The position numbers and the translations under genes were made by a program. The notes under the pieces are model-generated. The model had not been told where the DNA came from. It searched no databases and saw only the letters and a list, made by a program, of their open reading frames with translations. From positions 6,454,501 through 6,518,500 of the forward strand of contig OZ038528.1 of NCBI GenBank assembly GCA_964036665.1: a stretch of 64,000 nucleotides of DNA. Reading direction: 5' to 3'. Numbering within the stretch: the first letter of the stretch is position 1; every line of letters starts with the position of its first letter. Below, piece after piece: positions 11,963 to 23,858 of this stretch. This DNA is from Gordius sp. MW1. Lineage: Eukaryota > Nematomorpha > Gordioida > Gordea > Gordiidae.

Positions 11963-14900
11963 CATTATTTACCACCAAGCAATTTGAATCGGTGTCGCAT
12001 AAGGACTTCATATCGTCATCGGGAATCATCTCAAGAAGGTGTCATCATATCTCACCCAGAAATAAGCACCAATATTCCTAAAGACCAAAATTTTCCCCAA
12101 TCTCTTCCGCATCGTGTAACGCCGAAAGAAATGGAGTAATAAGAAATGGATATAAGCTATGTTAAAATATTAAACGATAATGTTTTATATGCTAATCAAT
12201 TTATCTCTTATACAGAGTTCTTCTTCAACAGCCTCACGAAAATAGCGTCGTAGGTGATTTCAACTTCAAAAGTGAGCATAGTTTAATATTTGTTTATATT
12301 AGATACATAAATATTATAAGTATAACTAAAGGCTGAACAATTGACTTGGGCCTCGGTATCTGTTCGGCCTTGATGGCTCAGGCCTCAGTTTGAAACTAAA
12401 TTTATTTTATAAACCATTCAAATTATTTTAATTAAGACACTATAAAATAAATATAAGAAGGAGCGCGCGCATTATATAGCTATCCAAACCCAAATATTTC
12501 AAAAAGCCCCTTTTTTCAAAGTTTTAAATTTATTCTAGGTTGTTTTCGGGCCGCGCTTGGGCCAAAATGATTTAATTTTTCCAGCTTAGGTCTGACTAAT
12601 TAAAAACAATTTTCCTGGATACATTTTTCCTCATTTAGAAAATGAGAATCAATTCTAATATGATTAGGCCTCGACATAATTTCTTTCACTTACATTTCTT
12701 AAAACCCTTCTTCACCATAGCATTTTGCCAAAAATGCTAGCTTTGCGATTTTTAAGGATTTAATAAATCATAGATAAAACTAATAAAAATTTATCAATTA
12801 ATGCAGCTCGACGACATAAAGGAATCATTAAAAATGGATCGGTCAAAACAAAAAAGCACGTCACAATTAATCTATCTAACCATGAAACCTGCACAGATAT
12901 ACAAAAAACAATAAAAGATAAACCGCAATTTTTACATCAGGTATTATGTTTATTATGATTACGAGTTTATGATTGAATTTATTTAGAAATAAATAATTGT
13001 TTTTTAACTATAATTATTTATATATTAAATTAATCAGGAGGAATTTCAGGACAATTTAAACGCGAGTAATTATGTGGAACTAAGCGACGACATCAACCTT
13101 CAATACTTGGAATTCGCCAAATTGATTAAATTAAAAGAAGACAACGTTTTGTTGAAAGAGGAAAGATTGGCTTTAAAAGCTGTCCTGACGCAAAAAGATA
13201 TGGAAATTGACAAGTATAAGGAAATCGTAAAGAAACTTTTGAGGAAAAGCAATTTGTCCACGAATGATAATCAAGTATGTCAATTGCATTAGTAAAAATT
13301 AAATAAACTCCCACATAACTAACTATAAGATGCTAAAAATTGCTATGTTTTAGGAATTAATAACGGGCCTGATTAAAACACTGAACGGGGAGAAGACTAG
13401 ACAATCTTCAATGGAAAACAATGTATTTAACATCTCCCCAATTAATGGAGACACTGAGAAATACAGCGCCCAAAAAGATTTTGTTAATAAAATGTCCGAG
13501 AGAGTTCAGTTGAAAAGGTTAACTATGCACAAGAAAAATGAAACCGTTATAACAGGAGCCGTTATTCAAGGGGTAAATTTATGATCTTAATTGATATAAC
13601 ATCAAACAAATGTTTCAATAATAACTTGATTTTTAATGGAAATAACCCTGATGGTTTTGCCTTTCGCTCATAGGTAAAAAATCCGGCGATCGTCAAGCAT
13701 CTGATGCAACCTTTGGTAGCTAAAGCCGAATGGAATAACGTGTACAAGACTTCATGGTGCATTTTATCGGACATATCCGATAAATCGGAAATGTTGAAAA
13801 AATATCCAGAAATTTCTACGAATTTAGACAATCTGTCTCTTAATATGGAACCCGAAGCCAAATTTGTTGAAGAGGAATATTTAAAAACGAAATGCGATAG
13901 GCTCGGTGCTCAAGTTGAAGTCTTGGAGCAAAACTTATCCGAATCTAAGCAAATGGCAGATGATCTAGCCCTCAAACTGTCGAAATGTGAATGTACGTTA
14001 AACTCGTACCAGAGAATTTACCACGTTACTCATCAAACAAACATAATTTTGGAAGTACTATTGGCTTTAAAAGAATCGCAGCTAGCTTACTCAACTGCAA
14101 TGACTAGTAAGTATATTTCTTAAATAGGGTAAATTGACTGTATAGACTTTTTTTTAAATGTGTTTTTATAATTTGCCCCGTTAAAAAGTATTATTTTAAG
14201 GCTGAGGAAACTGTTTAAAATTTTCTTAGCTCCCCAGGTAAACAAAACACGGTTACACTTATGATAAATATGGGCAGTCCATATATTTCTTGTTTTCACA
14301 ACTATAATGCAGTGTTGATGAACCCTGTGATTTATTTTAATTACTTTTATGTTAGCCGAAACCAATAAAGAATCGGCATACAACTCCTGTGAAACCTGTA
14401 GCGAAGAAATAGGATTTTATCACGGCGAAGAAGGTTCCCCGCGAGTTGATTATAAAGGACACCCAAACAGACACCCGACCCATAACTCCATTCCTTATTT
14501 AGACATTATTCATCATAAAATGAAGTCGGAACAAATGGCGATGGCTTTATTGAATCTCGTCGAATATCGTTATGCTAGAGTTCTTCATGGGCAAGCCCTT
14601 GAAAATGGGCAAACCAATTTTGAGAAATCTAGCATAAAACTCCCTCAATCACCTCAATCCTTCGCTTTCAACAGTTTAAGTTCTCGCGGATCCACTAGCA
14701 CGGGCAACAGCAGTGGTCACGAATATTCCTCTTTGGAAAATTTTACGGCAGCCGCTAAAACGCATAAATCTTTTAGCCGAGATAACGAAAAAAGACTTAA
14801 AACCTTCCTGCGGCTCCTTAAAATTCGTGAAAAGCATTTGCATAAGAACTCGGCTACATTACCTGAAGAGCAGACAACAGTGCAGTGTCAGAATAATATC

Positions 14901-16124
14901 AATACTAATAATGATGACCAGGAATCCACTTTTAATGCCTATTACGCGCAATATTTCGCAGAACGTTACGGTGCAGGAGATCTCAAAAGCAATGGTGAGG
15001 TGGGTCTCGGGTCTGCTGAAGATTTAATATTTAAGAGTTTGGACATTCAAAAATTTATCGATAATTTAATATTACCGTTGAGGGATCAAATCCTGATGCC
15101 CAAATCATCCTCCTATCACATCTACGAGGATCCTAGTAAATGTATGAGCGAAATGGGAAATGACGATTGCCAAGACGCGCAACAATTAGCCTTGGAAAAT
15201 AGTATAATTTTGTTGGAGTTGTGTGAAACTAAAGTAAGTAGCAATTCAAATTTAATGCTTTTACAATTTTGGATTGAAGTCTAGAACCTTAATAAATGTC
15301 ACACGATGTTATTAGGAACAAATGGCTAGGCTCAAAGTTCAAAAATATCACATGGAAAAGGAAAAAAACTTGGCGGAAATAAGATTGGCGATTAAGCACA
15401 ATTTGGAGTCCTCGCTTAAAAGTCAGATTCAATCGCTCGAAAAAGAGTTGGAGGAGACGCGAAAAGTATAAACCGTGAAAAAAAACTATTTTTAAATTAC
15501 ATTTTTTTGCTAGTTATCTCCGCAAATATTTAATGTTATAAAACCTCCAGTTCTACGTATTATAAAGATTAGTAAAAATGCTAAATTCCCATGTTTAAAT
15601 CATTTATTTCTTTATTAGAGCTTATTTCTTAAATTAGCGAATAATTACATAAAAATATAATTTTTTCTAGGATTTGGTAGTTTTGAAGGATAGGATGAAT
15701 TATATGAAACAATTCTCGGGTGAAATGGAGGAAAGTCTAATCGACGATGAAAATTTAAAGCAATCCTTAATTCGTGAATACAGGCTAAGAAAGCAAATAG
15801 AAGAATTGATGGGCGTTGTGGAAAGTATATCGGCCAATTCCGAGAAAAGATATCAAAACGCCATGGACGTTATATCAGAATTGAAATATAACAACATGTA
15901 ACTATATTACTTTATAAATAAAAGAATAAAAATGCTGATTTTTAGGTTTTTAAATGGAAAATGTGATAAAATTAAACGAATTTACGAAACCAAAATCAAA
16001 GGGTTTGAACCAGAGAGCGGTTCAAGTGAAAATGTAAGATTTGTTAGACATTTAAAAGATTTAATCTTATTTTCAGGAACCTTTGCAATCTGATGACATG
16101 AACAATGAAGAGACTGACCTCTGA
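11963..16124 (+). CDS. MCC: MCC family coiled-coil protein (mutated in colorectal cancers homolog)
   Basis: Eleven exons join in frame: 11963-12135, 12216-12271, 12807-12940, 13038-13274, 13354-13572, 13674-14106, 14356-15233, 15316-15465, 15671-15897, 15946-16033, 16077-16124 (stop TGA). All introns are GT-AG, the smallest 43 bp. The 880 codons are close to the usual MCC length of about 830, but the starting methionine exon is upstream. Blocks line up with MCC in order: an ERVQL-type segment (exon 5), a long helix ending LLALKES (end of exon 6), a Ser/Thr-rich stretch then DNEKRLKTF (exon 7), an LALENSIILLEL coiled coil running into EKEKNLAEIRL, EYRLRKQIEELMGVVESI, and a C-terminal ETDL. The last is a class I PDZ ligand, as in human MCC (-TSL). 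MCC proteins are cytosolic or cortical scaffolds that bind PDZ proteins and affect polarity, migration and Wnt/NF-kB signalling; that role is inferred here from family. The related USHBP1 is the alternative. Confidence 0.86.
12340..12610. repeat. GGCC-rich dispersed repeat inside MCC intron 2
   Basis: Contains GGCCTCGGTATCTGTTCGG and GGGCCGCGCTTGGGCC separated by A+T DNA. Similar GGGC/CCCGG-rich islands lie at 22560-22850, 25480-25770, 43370-43500, 46862-47190 and 55774-55935. They look like diverged members of one family; edges are approximate. Confidence 0.45.
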
Positions 16125-16138
16125 TATTTAATGATTAT

Positions 16139-16165
16139 AATAAATACACCTGAATTGGCAATAAA
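16139..16165 (+). promoter_or_regulatory. Poly(A) signals of the MCC homolog
   Basis: AATAAA occurs at 16139-16144 and again at 16160-16165, 15-36 bp after the stop codon. This is a plausible compact 3' end. Confidence 0.6.
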
Positions 16166-16396
16166 CAATTATCATTGATGTACAAATTAAATTAATTCGT
16201 TCATTTGTTATATATAAAATTTATGTTAATACTTTACTTTAGTTATAATAAAAATACAATTAATATGTTTAATAAAAAGTGTTTGATTAAATATGTAATC
16301 CTTCAAGATCGGTGTTGCAAGGCATCTCCATGTTATTTCATTTTTTACGGTTCCACATCCCCTATTCAAGCATAGCATAGTAAGGAATAATTCAAG

Positions 16397-16586
16397 GGGT
16401 GGTGCGCCTAACCGGGGGAGGGGGAGAGGGGGGGCGGCCGCAACCCCCACCCCAAATGCCTAATTAAAATTTTTTAATTGCAAAAACCCTGTAAAATTTA
16501 AAAAATGTATGTTTTGCCCCCCCCCCCCTTAATTGAACCTTTAAACATTTCGCCCCCCCCCCCTAATCCACCTGGCTACGCCTATG
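16397..16586. mobile_element. hAT-type MITE, CATGGGCG family (copy 4)
   Basis: The right end is CCTGGCTACGCCTATG, and the left end (GGTGCGCCTAACCGGG) is degraded. Inside are long G and C runs and the block TTGCCCCCC...AATTGAACTTTAAA typical of one subfamily. Confidence 0.75.
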
Positions 16587-17048
16587 ATAATGGACATTTT
16601 GGGAATAAGCACATTTTTGAAAACTGCTCTATGAGATCATGATTTAAAAATAATAGTTTTCTGATTCAGATAAATTTTTAATTTTTATCATGGAAATCGT
16701 GTCTGAAAACGACAACTTTCATCGGATGAATACGGTTAAAAAAAATGTGAAAAATTTTGAGTTAAAAAAATTTATTTTTTGTTATTTTATGTGAAAGAGC
16801 CAGAAAAAATATATAAAAGTAAGCCAATTTGGCAGATTAATTAGTTACGTCAATTATAATGGATAAATTTTAACGAGTTTTGGATGTAATATATTTTTAT
16901 TATAATAAAACCTTATTGGAGCTTAATAACCATATACATATTATTCGTTTTTATATACTGTGTTTATTTTAATGTTGTTTCTAATAAATAAATCTTAATC
17001 GATTTTTAAAAAAATTAAAAATTACTATGATGAAATTTTTATGGCAGG

Positions 17049-17097
17049 AACAGAAAACCAAACTGATGGAACGATATCTTAAACTTGTAGACGCAGG
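17049..17097 (+). other. Possible isolated coding exon
   Basis: A pyrimidine-poor acceptor (TTTATGGCAG) and a donor (GCAG/GTAATA) bracket a 49-bp open segment reading EQKTKLMERYLKLVDA plus one base. It lies 0.9 kb past the MCC stop. It might be an alternative 3' exon or chance; no partner exon was found. Confidence 0.2.
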
Positions 17098-17319
17098 TAA
17101 TAGCCAATTCCTTAGCAAAAATTATAACATCATCCCATTAATGTCCCAATTTAATATTGCTCATTAGAATTACTATTTAAAACTTATCTCGATTTATTGG
17201 CAATTAATTATTAACGATGAGATTTTATAACTGACACTAACCAATCATGGCCCAGGAAAATATTTAAAAGCAGTTTATTTTTTTAGAAATGCGCTTCTAT
17301 AAGAACCTTTGATATTTAA

Positions 17320-17620
17320 TATTAATTGCTATGCAATTTATGGGCTCACTTTCCATTTGTTTATGTCACGCTATTCGGTGCGTGCACCGAATGTCTTGTT
17401 ATGCACCGAATGTCTTGTCGTTGTTTACTTTTAATTTTTGTTAATTTAACTAGTTTTTGGGTTCGAATCCCGGTTTTTTTTGACTCTTATGATTTTTCTT
17501 GTTACTACCATTGATAATAAGACTTTTTGGCCGTCCGTTGGTGCTGACCGATGAAAAAAATGACCACTGGCCAAAATGTGAATCTAAATTATTTTTTTCG
17601 TTTTTTTGGTAACATTGACA
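17320..17620 (-). repeat. Inverted single copy of the window-end satellite
   Basis: Read on the minus strand, this contains the CACATTTTGGCC / GGTCAGCACCAACGGACGG / AGTCAAAAAAAACC order of the array at 1-750, then the CTAGTTAAATTAACAAAAATT and TTGCATAGCAATT modules. A GGTTCGAATCCC word, like a tRNA B box, sits at 17458-17470 on the + strand; without an A box it is not called as a tRNA or SINE. Confidence 0.8.
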
Positions 17621-18399
17621 ATTACCCTATGCCCTTCCCTAGCAGATCCTATGCCTTTATTTCATATTGTTTATATGACCAACATAGCGATCTAAAATAG
17701 TGTATCAGTAAAGTAGCTAGAGAACAAGACCGCCCCCCCCCACACAGAAAAATCTGGGTATCTTTACAGTTAAAATTTTTTAACCATAATATTTAATAAA
17801 AGGTATCATGATACTAAATATATTTATTTTAAATTAAGCTAGCATTTTTTAAAAACTTTTACGTCGTCTTTCCCTAACACGCAATACTTAAAAAAATGGC
17901 AAGTAAACGCTTAATTTAACTTTTAGCTCTAACTAAAAGTTTTGGTCAAATAGTAATTAAATGAATTATTCTATGAAAGTTGTTTTATATTATTATTAAA
18001 GTGAAAAGGCTTTTAAAAAGGTTTATTATATTCCAAATTATGTGAGAATGACAAAATATCAATGCCTTCGCAAATAACTTATTAATTAAAATTTATAGTT
18101 CTTGAATTATCAATTGATATAATGCCAAATTCTTTGCATGTTAATTTTATTGTACAAAAAATAAACCTATTAGCCTATTGGCGATTATTCAAATTTGGAA
18201 CTAAAAGCAATGCTACAATACTATTTCTATTTTACTAATATTTTTTAGCGCATAACGCAGATAATTTTTTCGATCTTAGTTGTTCACCTTGTGGGGACGT
18301 GCAAATAATCATTGGGATTCGTAACAGCTAGCAAATACAACAATATTGTTTATCATATTAAAAAACCGTCATGGAAGAAATAATAAAAAATTTAAAAAA
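17621..18399. other. AT-rich DNA, nothing recognised
   Basis: Low-complexity A+T sequence with one C run (17732-17741). No exon or terminal repeat pair was identified. It may contain the 5' end of the hAT relic that follows. Confidence 0.4.
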
Positions 18400-19525
18400 A
18401 ATATGCTTCAACAAGTTAAAAAGAAGACGTAAAAAGTCAAATTTGGAGTTACTTTGACCTTCTAAATGAAAATGATACATACACCGGTTATTTTATCTGC
18501 AAGAAATGCCATCATATCTACACATATAATTCCATTCGAGGTAGTTCCTTCCCATCTTTTGCACCATAAATGTATTCCAAAAAACTTCAGCTAAAAATAC
18601 AATTGACAAATTTGTTACCAAACCTCTCGCCTAAATAACAAAATTAAAAAGTTTTTTTGAATAGCATCTAATTTATTTTATTTCAAAAAATCATCGACCG
18701 TTTTCAATCGTTAACGGGGAAGAATTTAGAGCAATGCTCCAAGAAGCTTTGAATGTTGGTGCCATTCATAGTCACATAAACGTTGATGAATTACTTTCAG
18801 ATAGGACTATTTTAATCAAGAATACAGCAAAACTTGCAGATGTAAGTAGAGAAGCATTAATATTAAAGTTACTCCCCCATTTAAAAGCAAAATTCAGCCA
18901 CTCTCGACCTCTGGACAGGTGACTTTGTCAAAATTAACTACTTAACATTTTCTTTACATTATATATCCCTCTGAATCCTTCATAAGCATATTCTTTTCAC
19001 TTCAAAAATAGATGTTGAAAAAAAAACAGGGGAAAATATTTTAAGAGAAATATCTGTAAATTTGAAAAACTTCACATCCCTACGGAATACATGAGATGAT
19101 TGATAACTTACGTTACCGATTAGGGCTCTAACATGGTCAAAGCCTTGCAAAATCATAAGCGAATGAACTGCACGTCCCATTTACTGAATACCGTACTACG
19201 AAACGTATTCAATAAAAATGAATTTACATTCCATTACCCTCAGGTTAATGACTTGATCATGCAAAAAACTAGACATATATGAAGCAAAGTGGTAAAAATA
19301 AATATTTAAATCATACATTGCATCAAACAATAGAAACAAGATAAAACTCCAGACTCGACATGTTTGAGAGCATATTGAAGGAGTATAAGGAACTGACCAC
19401 ATATCTAACTTCTAGAGACATGCCAGAGAAGATAGATCTGATTGATAGAAATTTTTATTATAGAATTAATCTCATTTGATTTGCTCCAGCACAAGGTTGA
19501 AGGAATAATTAGTCAATAAATCACA
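18400..19525 (+). pseudogene. hAT transposase pseudogene (Hermes-like)
   Basis: Fragments in several + strand frames follow the order of a hAT transposase. First comes a BED-finger-like part near 18440-18570, with W, YF, CKKCHH and later H positions. Next is a segment beginning RPFSIVNGEEF near 18694 and running through the 18734-18922 frame. Then come VTDNGSNMVKAL-like and NCTSHLLNTVLR-like motifs (19115-19200), and a DMFESILKEYKEL stretch near 19358-19450. These are broken by stops and shifts, so no protein is made. Such enzymes cut and paste DNA using an RNase H-like DD-E core with a helical insert. Terminal repeats were not found. Confidence 0.72.
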
Positions 19526-20201
19526 AAAGCAAGATTCTGCACTCTCAGGTAAAAACACTTGTGTGCCCTTAGAGTTTACTTCCATCACTCTTTAGTAATC
19601 TCTCTCGATGTCCAATGAATTTAAACAAAGAATTTAATTAAGAAAAAATTCATTCAATGATGAATACTTTTTGATTATAGTTTTAAGAATTCTATTGTGA
19701 AATTCTTGATTGTTGGTAAAATTTAAAAAGTTTAAGGTTGACCTCCTACATCAAATTTGTATAGAACAAGTGAATGAGAACTATTGTTTGATGTTATCTT
19801 AAATGAAACAATAATCCCACATCCATTTTTTTGAGCTGAGCATTGCCTCTAACATGATTCAAAAATTATATTTGATATTATGTGGATTGTAAAAATTCAA
19901 AAATGGCAGATTTAAAAAATGAAGTGCAAGGCGTGTTATTATTTGTAAACAATAACATACAAATTAACGAACGCGATGGTTGCGCTCGGGAATGGAACGT
20001 TTAAGAAATGCGTTTTTACGATTTGTTATTTATCACTTTAAATCGAGAATACATAGCATAGGCCCATAAGCGCGAGATTTGAATAATATCCTAACAAATG
20101 TATAAATGCAAAAAAGCTCAAAACAATTGGCCGAACCAAGTAGTGACCCATCGTGTTCAGGAGAAGTTAGCTAATATTATTTGATAAATAAAAGTTTTAG
20201 G

Positions 20202-20830
20202 ATGAGGCATCGTAAATTAGTAAATCAAACTCTGGGCACAGCCAAATTAGTCCCTGGTCTTGTCGAAAATGGAAAATCCCGAGGCACATTAGTAATAAAA
20301 AAAGAACAAATTATATTTATATTAGGGTCAAACTTGCAAATATCTGAATGAATATGTTGAATTTCTACAACAATTAAAGAACATACTATTGTATGAGACT
20401 CAAACAATAAACTTAACATTACTTAGTAATAATAAAGTTGTACCTTCAGGTTTAATAATAAATCTTTATTAAAGAACTAAATAAGTTTAGGTCAATATAA
20501 AAGGCCTATAACTAGAGTAAATTAGTTAAGAATATACCTATATTTTGATTTTATAAGGAAATTCCTTCACCACAAATGGAAATTGAAATTATGAATGATA
20601 ATGTGCACTATCCTCCTTCATGCCATTATCAGAATACGAATACGCACAATGTGTCTTATTGTTTTGATAAAAGTTTTCATGAGTTTTATCCTTTATCATC
20701 TCAAGAAATCATGACAAGTGATTCAGGATATGCCGAAATGAATATGACGTGTGAAACAACTTGCTCAAATTATTCATTATCAGATCAAGAAATTTTAATG
20801 GCTTTGAAATCATATAAAATTTCAAAATAA
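20202..20830 (+). CDS. Candidate degenerate achaete-scute-like bHLH gene (uncertain)
   Basis: Three open segments look coding: 20202-20291 (RHRKLVNQTLGTAKLVPGL, then ENGKSRGTL), 20326 to about 20436-20448 (CKYLNEYVEFLQQLKNIL) and 20562-20830 (ends SNYSLSDQEILMALKSYK, stop TAA). The first resembles the end of a basic region plus helix 1 with a valine-proline end, the second a helix 2, and the last the acidic C-terminal tail of achaete-scute proteins. If right, it would be a DNA-binding proneural-type factor. Problems: the RERNR part of the basic region is missing, the 34-bp gap between the first two segments is very small for an intron, and achaete-scute genes are usually intronless. It could be a pseudogene. 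AATAAA follows at about 20855. Confidence 0.35.
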
Positions 20831-21156
20831 TTTATAAATAGTAACATCAAATATTAATAAAAGAAATCAATATATCCTTGTACAATTTACAAAAATTACT
20901 TATTTTGTAAATAATGAAATCAAATATATGGTCATTGTATATTAAATTATTTCCAATGTTAAAAATTGTGTAAAATTATTAATGTAAGTCCTATAATCTA
21001 TTTGGTCGAACATGTCTATAGGGAGTTAATTTATTTTGACATAGTTAAATATTTTTTGGAATATGTAAGATTTGTAGTTATGCTAAATTTTAGCAAAATC
21101 ATATGTCATTTATTTTCCAAATATAATTTGACATTTAAAATGTAACATAAATTTAA

Positions 21157-22552
21157 CACTCTGTCGGTCGGGTGGGGTAATAATGACCCCAAGCCGTTTA
21201 AAAACGCTGTACAAAAAAAATTAGTGAATATTACAATTTCATTTTTTCAGTAGCTTAACATATCTGCAAAATTTGGCTAGTTTTTATCCAATAGTTTTTA
21301 AGATAGAGAGCGTTTAAGATGCCCGGGGTCTTCCACGACCCCTTCCATAAAATGAAAGAAAAAAAAATTTCAACATTTTTTTTTGAAATATATTATTAAA
21401 ACCCATTATTGTAAACCCTTTTGTGAAGAAATTTTTTGTATAAATTTCTTTTTTAAAATATTCAAATTTTAAACTCTGATTTCAAAATATTAAATTTTCC
21501 TCGTGGTAATTCTTTCAAAGTGCTTATTTGTGTGATTTTTCTTGCATTTTTTAATAAGTCTAATATTAAAAAGTGCAGTTTTTTTATAGTTCTTCGTCTG
21601 AAGGTGGTATATGAACATAACAGTTATAACATTTTATCACGTTCTTGATGATTCTATGATTACATATACTAGAGTAGTCATATATCTGTGAGTGAGTTAA
21701 CAGGAGATTAAGATGAAGAAGAGTTAATTGATATGCCTAGCAAAATTAGTTATTTTTATAGGAAATAACTTAGAAGCTTATATTATATGATATATTTCAA
21801 AGGGAAAGACAATACTAAGTGGCACAAAAATTGTCCTAATAAAAATGTTAGAACAAAATAGTATTGTGTATTTCATTTTGGAGTAAAGCCATAATGGCCA
21901 ACCAAAACTCCTCTTGATTGTTTTAAATTACTTATTACAGATGAAATAATTAAGAGTAGAGTGAAATTTAGCAAATTTATTATATAAATATATAATGTAT
22001 ATGTGACTATTTTTATAGCCTCATAAAATTTCTTTTATATTTCATTAAAATATTTTCCATATTCTCAATTATAATCTTTTATAATGTATCTGTATAAAAA
22101 AATTATAAAATAACATTTCAATTTATAAGAATATGAGTTGAGACCAACAGTAACAAAATTAAAGGCCAAAAATTGCCTAAGTTTGAACATCTCTATTTTT
22201 TTTGTTTTTGGGTTGATTATTACCAAATTTTCCACATTTATAGTTTCAACCTTCTTTTATAAGATCTTATTAATTAAACCATAAAATATAATATAGTTTT
22301 TTGGATATGAGGCAAAATAGTCATTAGGGGAAAAATTATAAGGGTTGTTCTAAATATAGATATAAAATTTTAACCACTTGATCAAATAGCCAAATTAATA
22401 TATTAATGAACGTATAAGAGTTGAAATATTATTCTTGCAAATTTTGACAAGTTTATATTATAAAATATGGAAGTTATAGCTATTTAAAGTTTGGGGTAAT
22501 TATAACCCCAAATACCATCCGTGTTAGCATTTTAGACCCGACCGACGGAGTG
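21157..22552 (+). mobile_element. piggyBac-like element, decayed
   Basis: It is flanked by TTAA on both sides (21153-21156, 22553-22556). Ends are CACTCTGTCGGTCGGGT and, inverted, CACTCCGTCGGTCGGGT, differing at one base. Further in, GGGGTAATTATAACCCC and GGTAATAATGACCCC repeat as subterminal motifs. TTAA targets and terminal repeats of this form mark piggyBac transposons. The 1.4-kb length is too short for an intact transposase. Confidence 0.9.
21690..21985 (+). pseudogene. piggyBac transposase N-terminal remnant
   Basis: Reading the + strand with shifts shows GKDNTKWHKNCPNKNVRTK near 21803-21860, then LDCFKLLITDEIIKSRVK near 21912-21968. This matches the conserved start of piggyBac transposases (the KW...P...RT segment, then the aromatic-rich FTDEI segment). 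The catalytic DDD core is missing, so the element cannot move itself. Confidence 0.7.
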
Positions 22553-22559
22553 TTAAAAC

Positions 22560-22850
22560 CCATATAACGCCCAACCCAAAATCTTTTGGCATAGCCTAAC
22601 CGGTCGTTTTGCTTGACTTTTGCTGGCAAGTGGAAAATTCGATTATAATATAGAATGCCCGGCCGACCTCAAATAATTAATACCCGTGATTTTATAAAGG
22701 CCAAATTTTAACATAAATTATTTTTAGTTTTACAATAAATATATAAGCCAAATAAGATTGCCCGAACAGGCCCGGCCCTTGAGCCGAACAACTGTCCTAA
22801 ATTTTTGTCGGGCGGGCATGTTGAAGATAGGATTCGGGCTTAATGAGATT
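22560..22850. repeat. GGCC-rich dispersed repeat
   Basis: Contains CCGGTCGTTTTGC, ATGCCCGGCCGACCTC, GAACAGGCCCGGCCCTTGAG and GTCGGGCGGGCATG in A+T surroundings. It resembles the islands at 12.4, 25.5, 43.4, 46.9 and 55.8 kb. Edges are approximate. Confidence 0.5.
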
Positions 22851-23006
22851 TTTTAAATAGTGTTATTTTGTTACTTTTTATTTAATTGCATATGAAAATG
22901 CTAAAAAAGTTAAGAAACTGGATTTCGCCATTACAAAATTTCTCCGATTAGCCTTTATTATTTCCTTATCATTCGCTTTCGCAAAGTTACTACTTATTTT
23001 TATGAT

Positions 23007-23363
23007 AAAAATTCTATACCTTTCTTTTGTTAAATTGCATCTAAATTCTATTAATAAATTATTGTCTTTTTATCAAAAAAGTAAGTTTTAACAGAGCACA
23101 GATTGACTAATTGAACTAATTTTATTCATTAAGAAATTTATTTATGGGTTGGGCAAACGGGTTAACTTAAAAGGGGAGTATAATTAAAATTCTATACCTT
23201 TCTTTTGTTAAATTGCATTTAAATTCTATTGATAAATTATTGTCTTTTTATCAAAAAAGTAAGTTTTAACAGAGCACAGATTGACTAATTGAACTAATTT
23301 TATTCATTAAGAAATTTATTTATGGGTTGGGCAAACGGGTTAACTTAAAAGGGGAGTATAATT
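23007..23363. repeat. 179-bp tandem duplication, two copies
   Basis: Copies beginning AAAATTCTATACCTTTC at 23007 and 23186 run to GGGGAGTATAATT with only a few base changes. No reading frame crosses them. Confidence 0.9.
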
Positions 23364-23497
23364 TTGTTTATTGTAATATTATTTATTAAATATGTTAACT
23401 TTAAACTTAATAAAAAATTGCTACATGGACATCGGCTGCATTAAATTAATATTTTGCTATTATATGATTTTTAAATGTTCCAACATGTTTGTCCCTT

Positions 23498-23845
23498 TGT
23501 AATCCCAATCTAATCTAAAGACGCGACGAAAAAATATACACGAAAATAAGTTTTGAGATATATTTTAGTTTTCTACATTTTTCCTTCTTTTATTATTATC
23601 GACACACCAAAAATATAATAATTATATATGGTAGTTAATTTTCGATAACTATCAAAATATATTATGTTAACTCATCGTAATCCTAATCTCTATTTGCGAT
23701 CGCGACGGTAATAAAAAGCGAAGTGGTAACAATCTATATTTAGCGTAGTGGTATAAACTGTCATGACTATGCGTAAAGTAAGTTTCTATCGAATGTGGGG
23801 GGGGGGTGTTATAAAATATAAATTCTCGGGTGCAAGGACACCACA
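23498..23845 (-). repeat. 3' LTR of the short LTR element
   Basis: 348 bp, nearly identical to the other LTR but lacking about 47 bp just inside its + strand left edge. Ignoring the G run, I see only about two substitutions between the pair, indicating a recent insertion. Confidence 0.88.
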
Positions 23846-23858
23846 CCTCCCCCTTTAA
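23846..23858 (-). promoter_or_regulatory. Polypurine tract
   Basis: Minus-strand TTAAAGGGGGAGG directly abuts the 3' LTR, where plus-strand cDNA synthesis would be primed. Confidence 0.75.

Noticed and set aside
20225..20419. Minus-strand 64-residue frame
   Set aside because: It lies antisense to the better-supported bHLH-like segments and has no domain.
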